From positions 1 through 13,886 of the forward strand of contig VBAE01000224.1 of assembly GCA_005882415.1 (NCBI GenBank): a stretch of 13,886 nt of DNA, read 5' to 3'. Source of the DNA: Alphaproteobacteria bacterium (lineage in GTDB: Bacteria; Pseudomonadota; Alphaproteobacteria; Sphingomonadales; Sphingomonadaceae). The position numbers were made by a program, and so were the translations under genes. Of the stretch, positions 13,813 to 13,886 are shown piece after piece. Under the pieces are notes generated by a model. It ran no database searches. It was not told where the DNA came from and saw only the letters and a list, made by a program, of their open reading frames with translations. The stretch's first letter is position 1. The number at the start of each line of letters is the position of its first letter.

Positions 13813-13886
13813 CCGGTCGCTGGCTTATCCGGCTGCGTACTTGCTGTCAGCGATGCTTCCGACTCCCGGTCGAGGAGGTTCAGCGC
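13803..13886 (-). CDS. Possible C-terminal end of a protein (partial, weak)
   Basis: The minus strand is open from the right edge for 27 codons to TAG 13805-13803, ending QPDKPATGGS. The two other minus-strand frames close within this stretch. Codon choice fits coding DNA, but the piece is short and no family is recognisable. If real, its stop lies inside the 5' part of the tRNA-like element (at the UA of positions 8-9). Confidence 0.25.
   Translation of the reverse strand, partial: ALNLLDRESEASLTASTQPDKPATGGS

Overview
The window is GC-rich bacterial DNA, most likely from an alphaproteobacterium of the sphingomonad type. Three things suggest this: a perfect EcfG-type (general stress response) promoter, GGAAC-N16-CGTT; the mix of small sphingomonad-like genes (DUF3606, SRAP, PilZ and a LigD variant); and a very large secreted calcium-binding repeat protein. 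No taxon marker such as rRNA is present, so the assignment is an inference.

Layout. Positions 2-8377 (+) are the 3' part of one giant RTX-type gene. Its start lies left of the window. The visible 2,791 codons hold 32 copies of an approximately 81-91 residue unit, followed by a 100-residue C-terminal domain typical of type I secretion substrates. No catalytic domain is visible. Convergent to it is a minus-strand operon, 10832 to 8452: a DUF3606 protein, a 63-residue two-helix membrane protein, and a LigD-type DNA ligase/polymerase for non-homologous end joining. The operon sits behind the EcfG-type promoter. The LigD lacks the phosphoesterase domain and instead starts with a CxxC zinc-ribbon-like module.

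Divergent from that operon, a PAS-domain sensor protein (+, to 11598) is cut by an amber codon. Its reading frame clearly continues to 11760 with kinase-like dimerisation sequence. Between 11790 and 11975 (-) is an ORF with no start codon whose C-terminal half repeats the zinc-ribbon motif fused to LigD. Then comes a minus-strand pair, 12947 to 12172: a SRAP-family abasic-site protein and a translationally coupled 67-residue protein. A perfect 18-bp palindrome separates SRAP from a divergent 61-residue hypothetical protein (13101-13286, +). A PilZ protein follows (13642-13328, -).

The right end (13812-13725, -) holds a tRNA-like cloverleaf. It keeps nearly all tRNA tertiary-contact nucleotides but has a 19-nt anticodon loop without any U. 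The right part of the window is thus a mix of DNA-repair genes (LigD, SRAP), signalling genes (PAS, PilZ) and decaying or unusual elements. The tRNA-like element, the zinc-ribbon pair and the amber-interrupted PAS gene are the points most worth checking.
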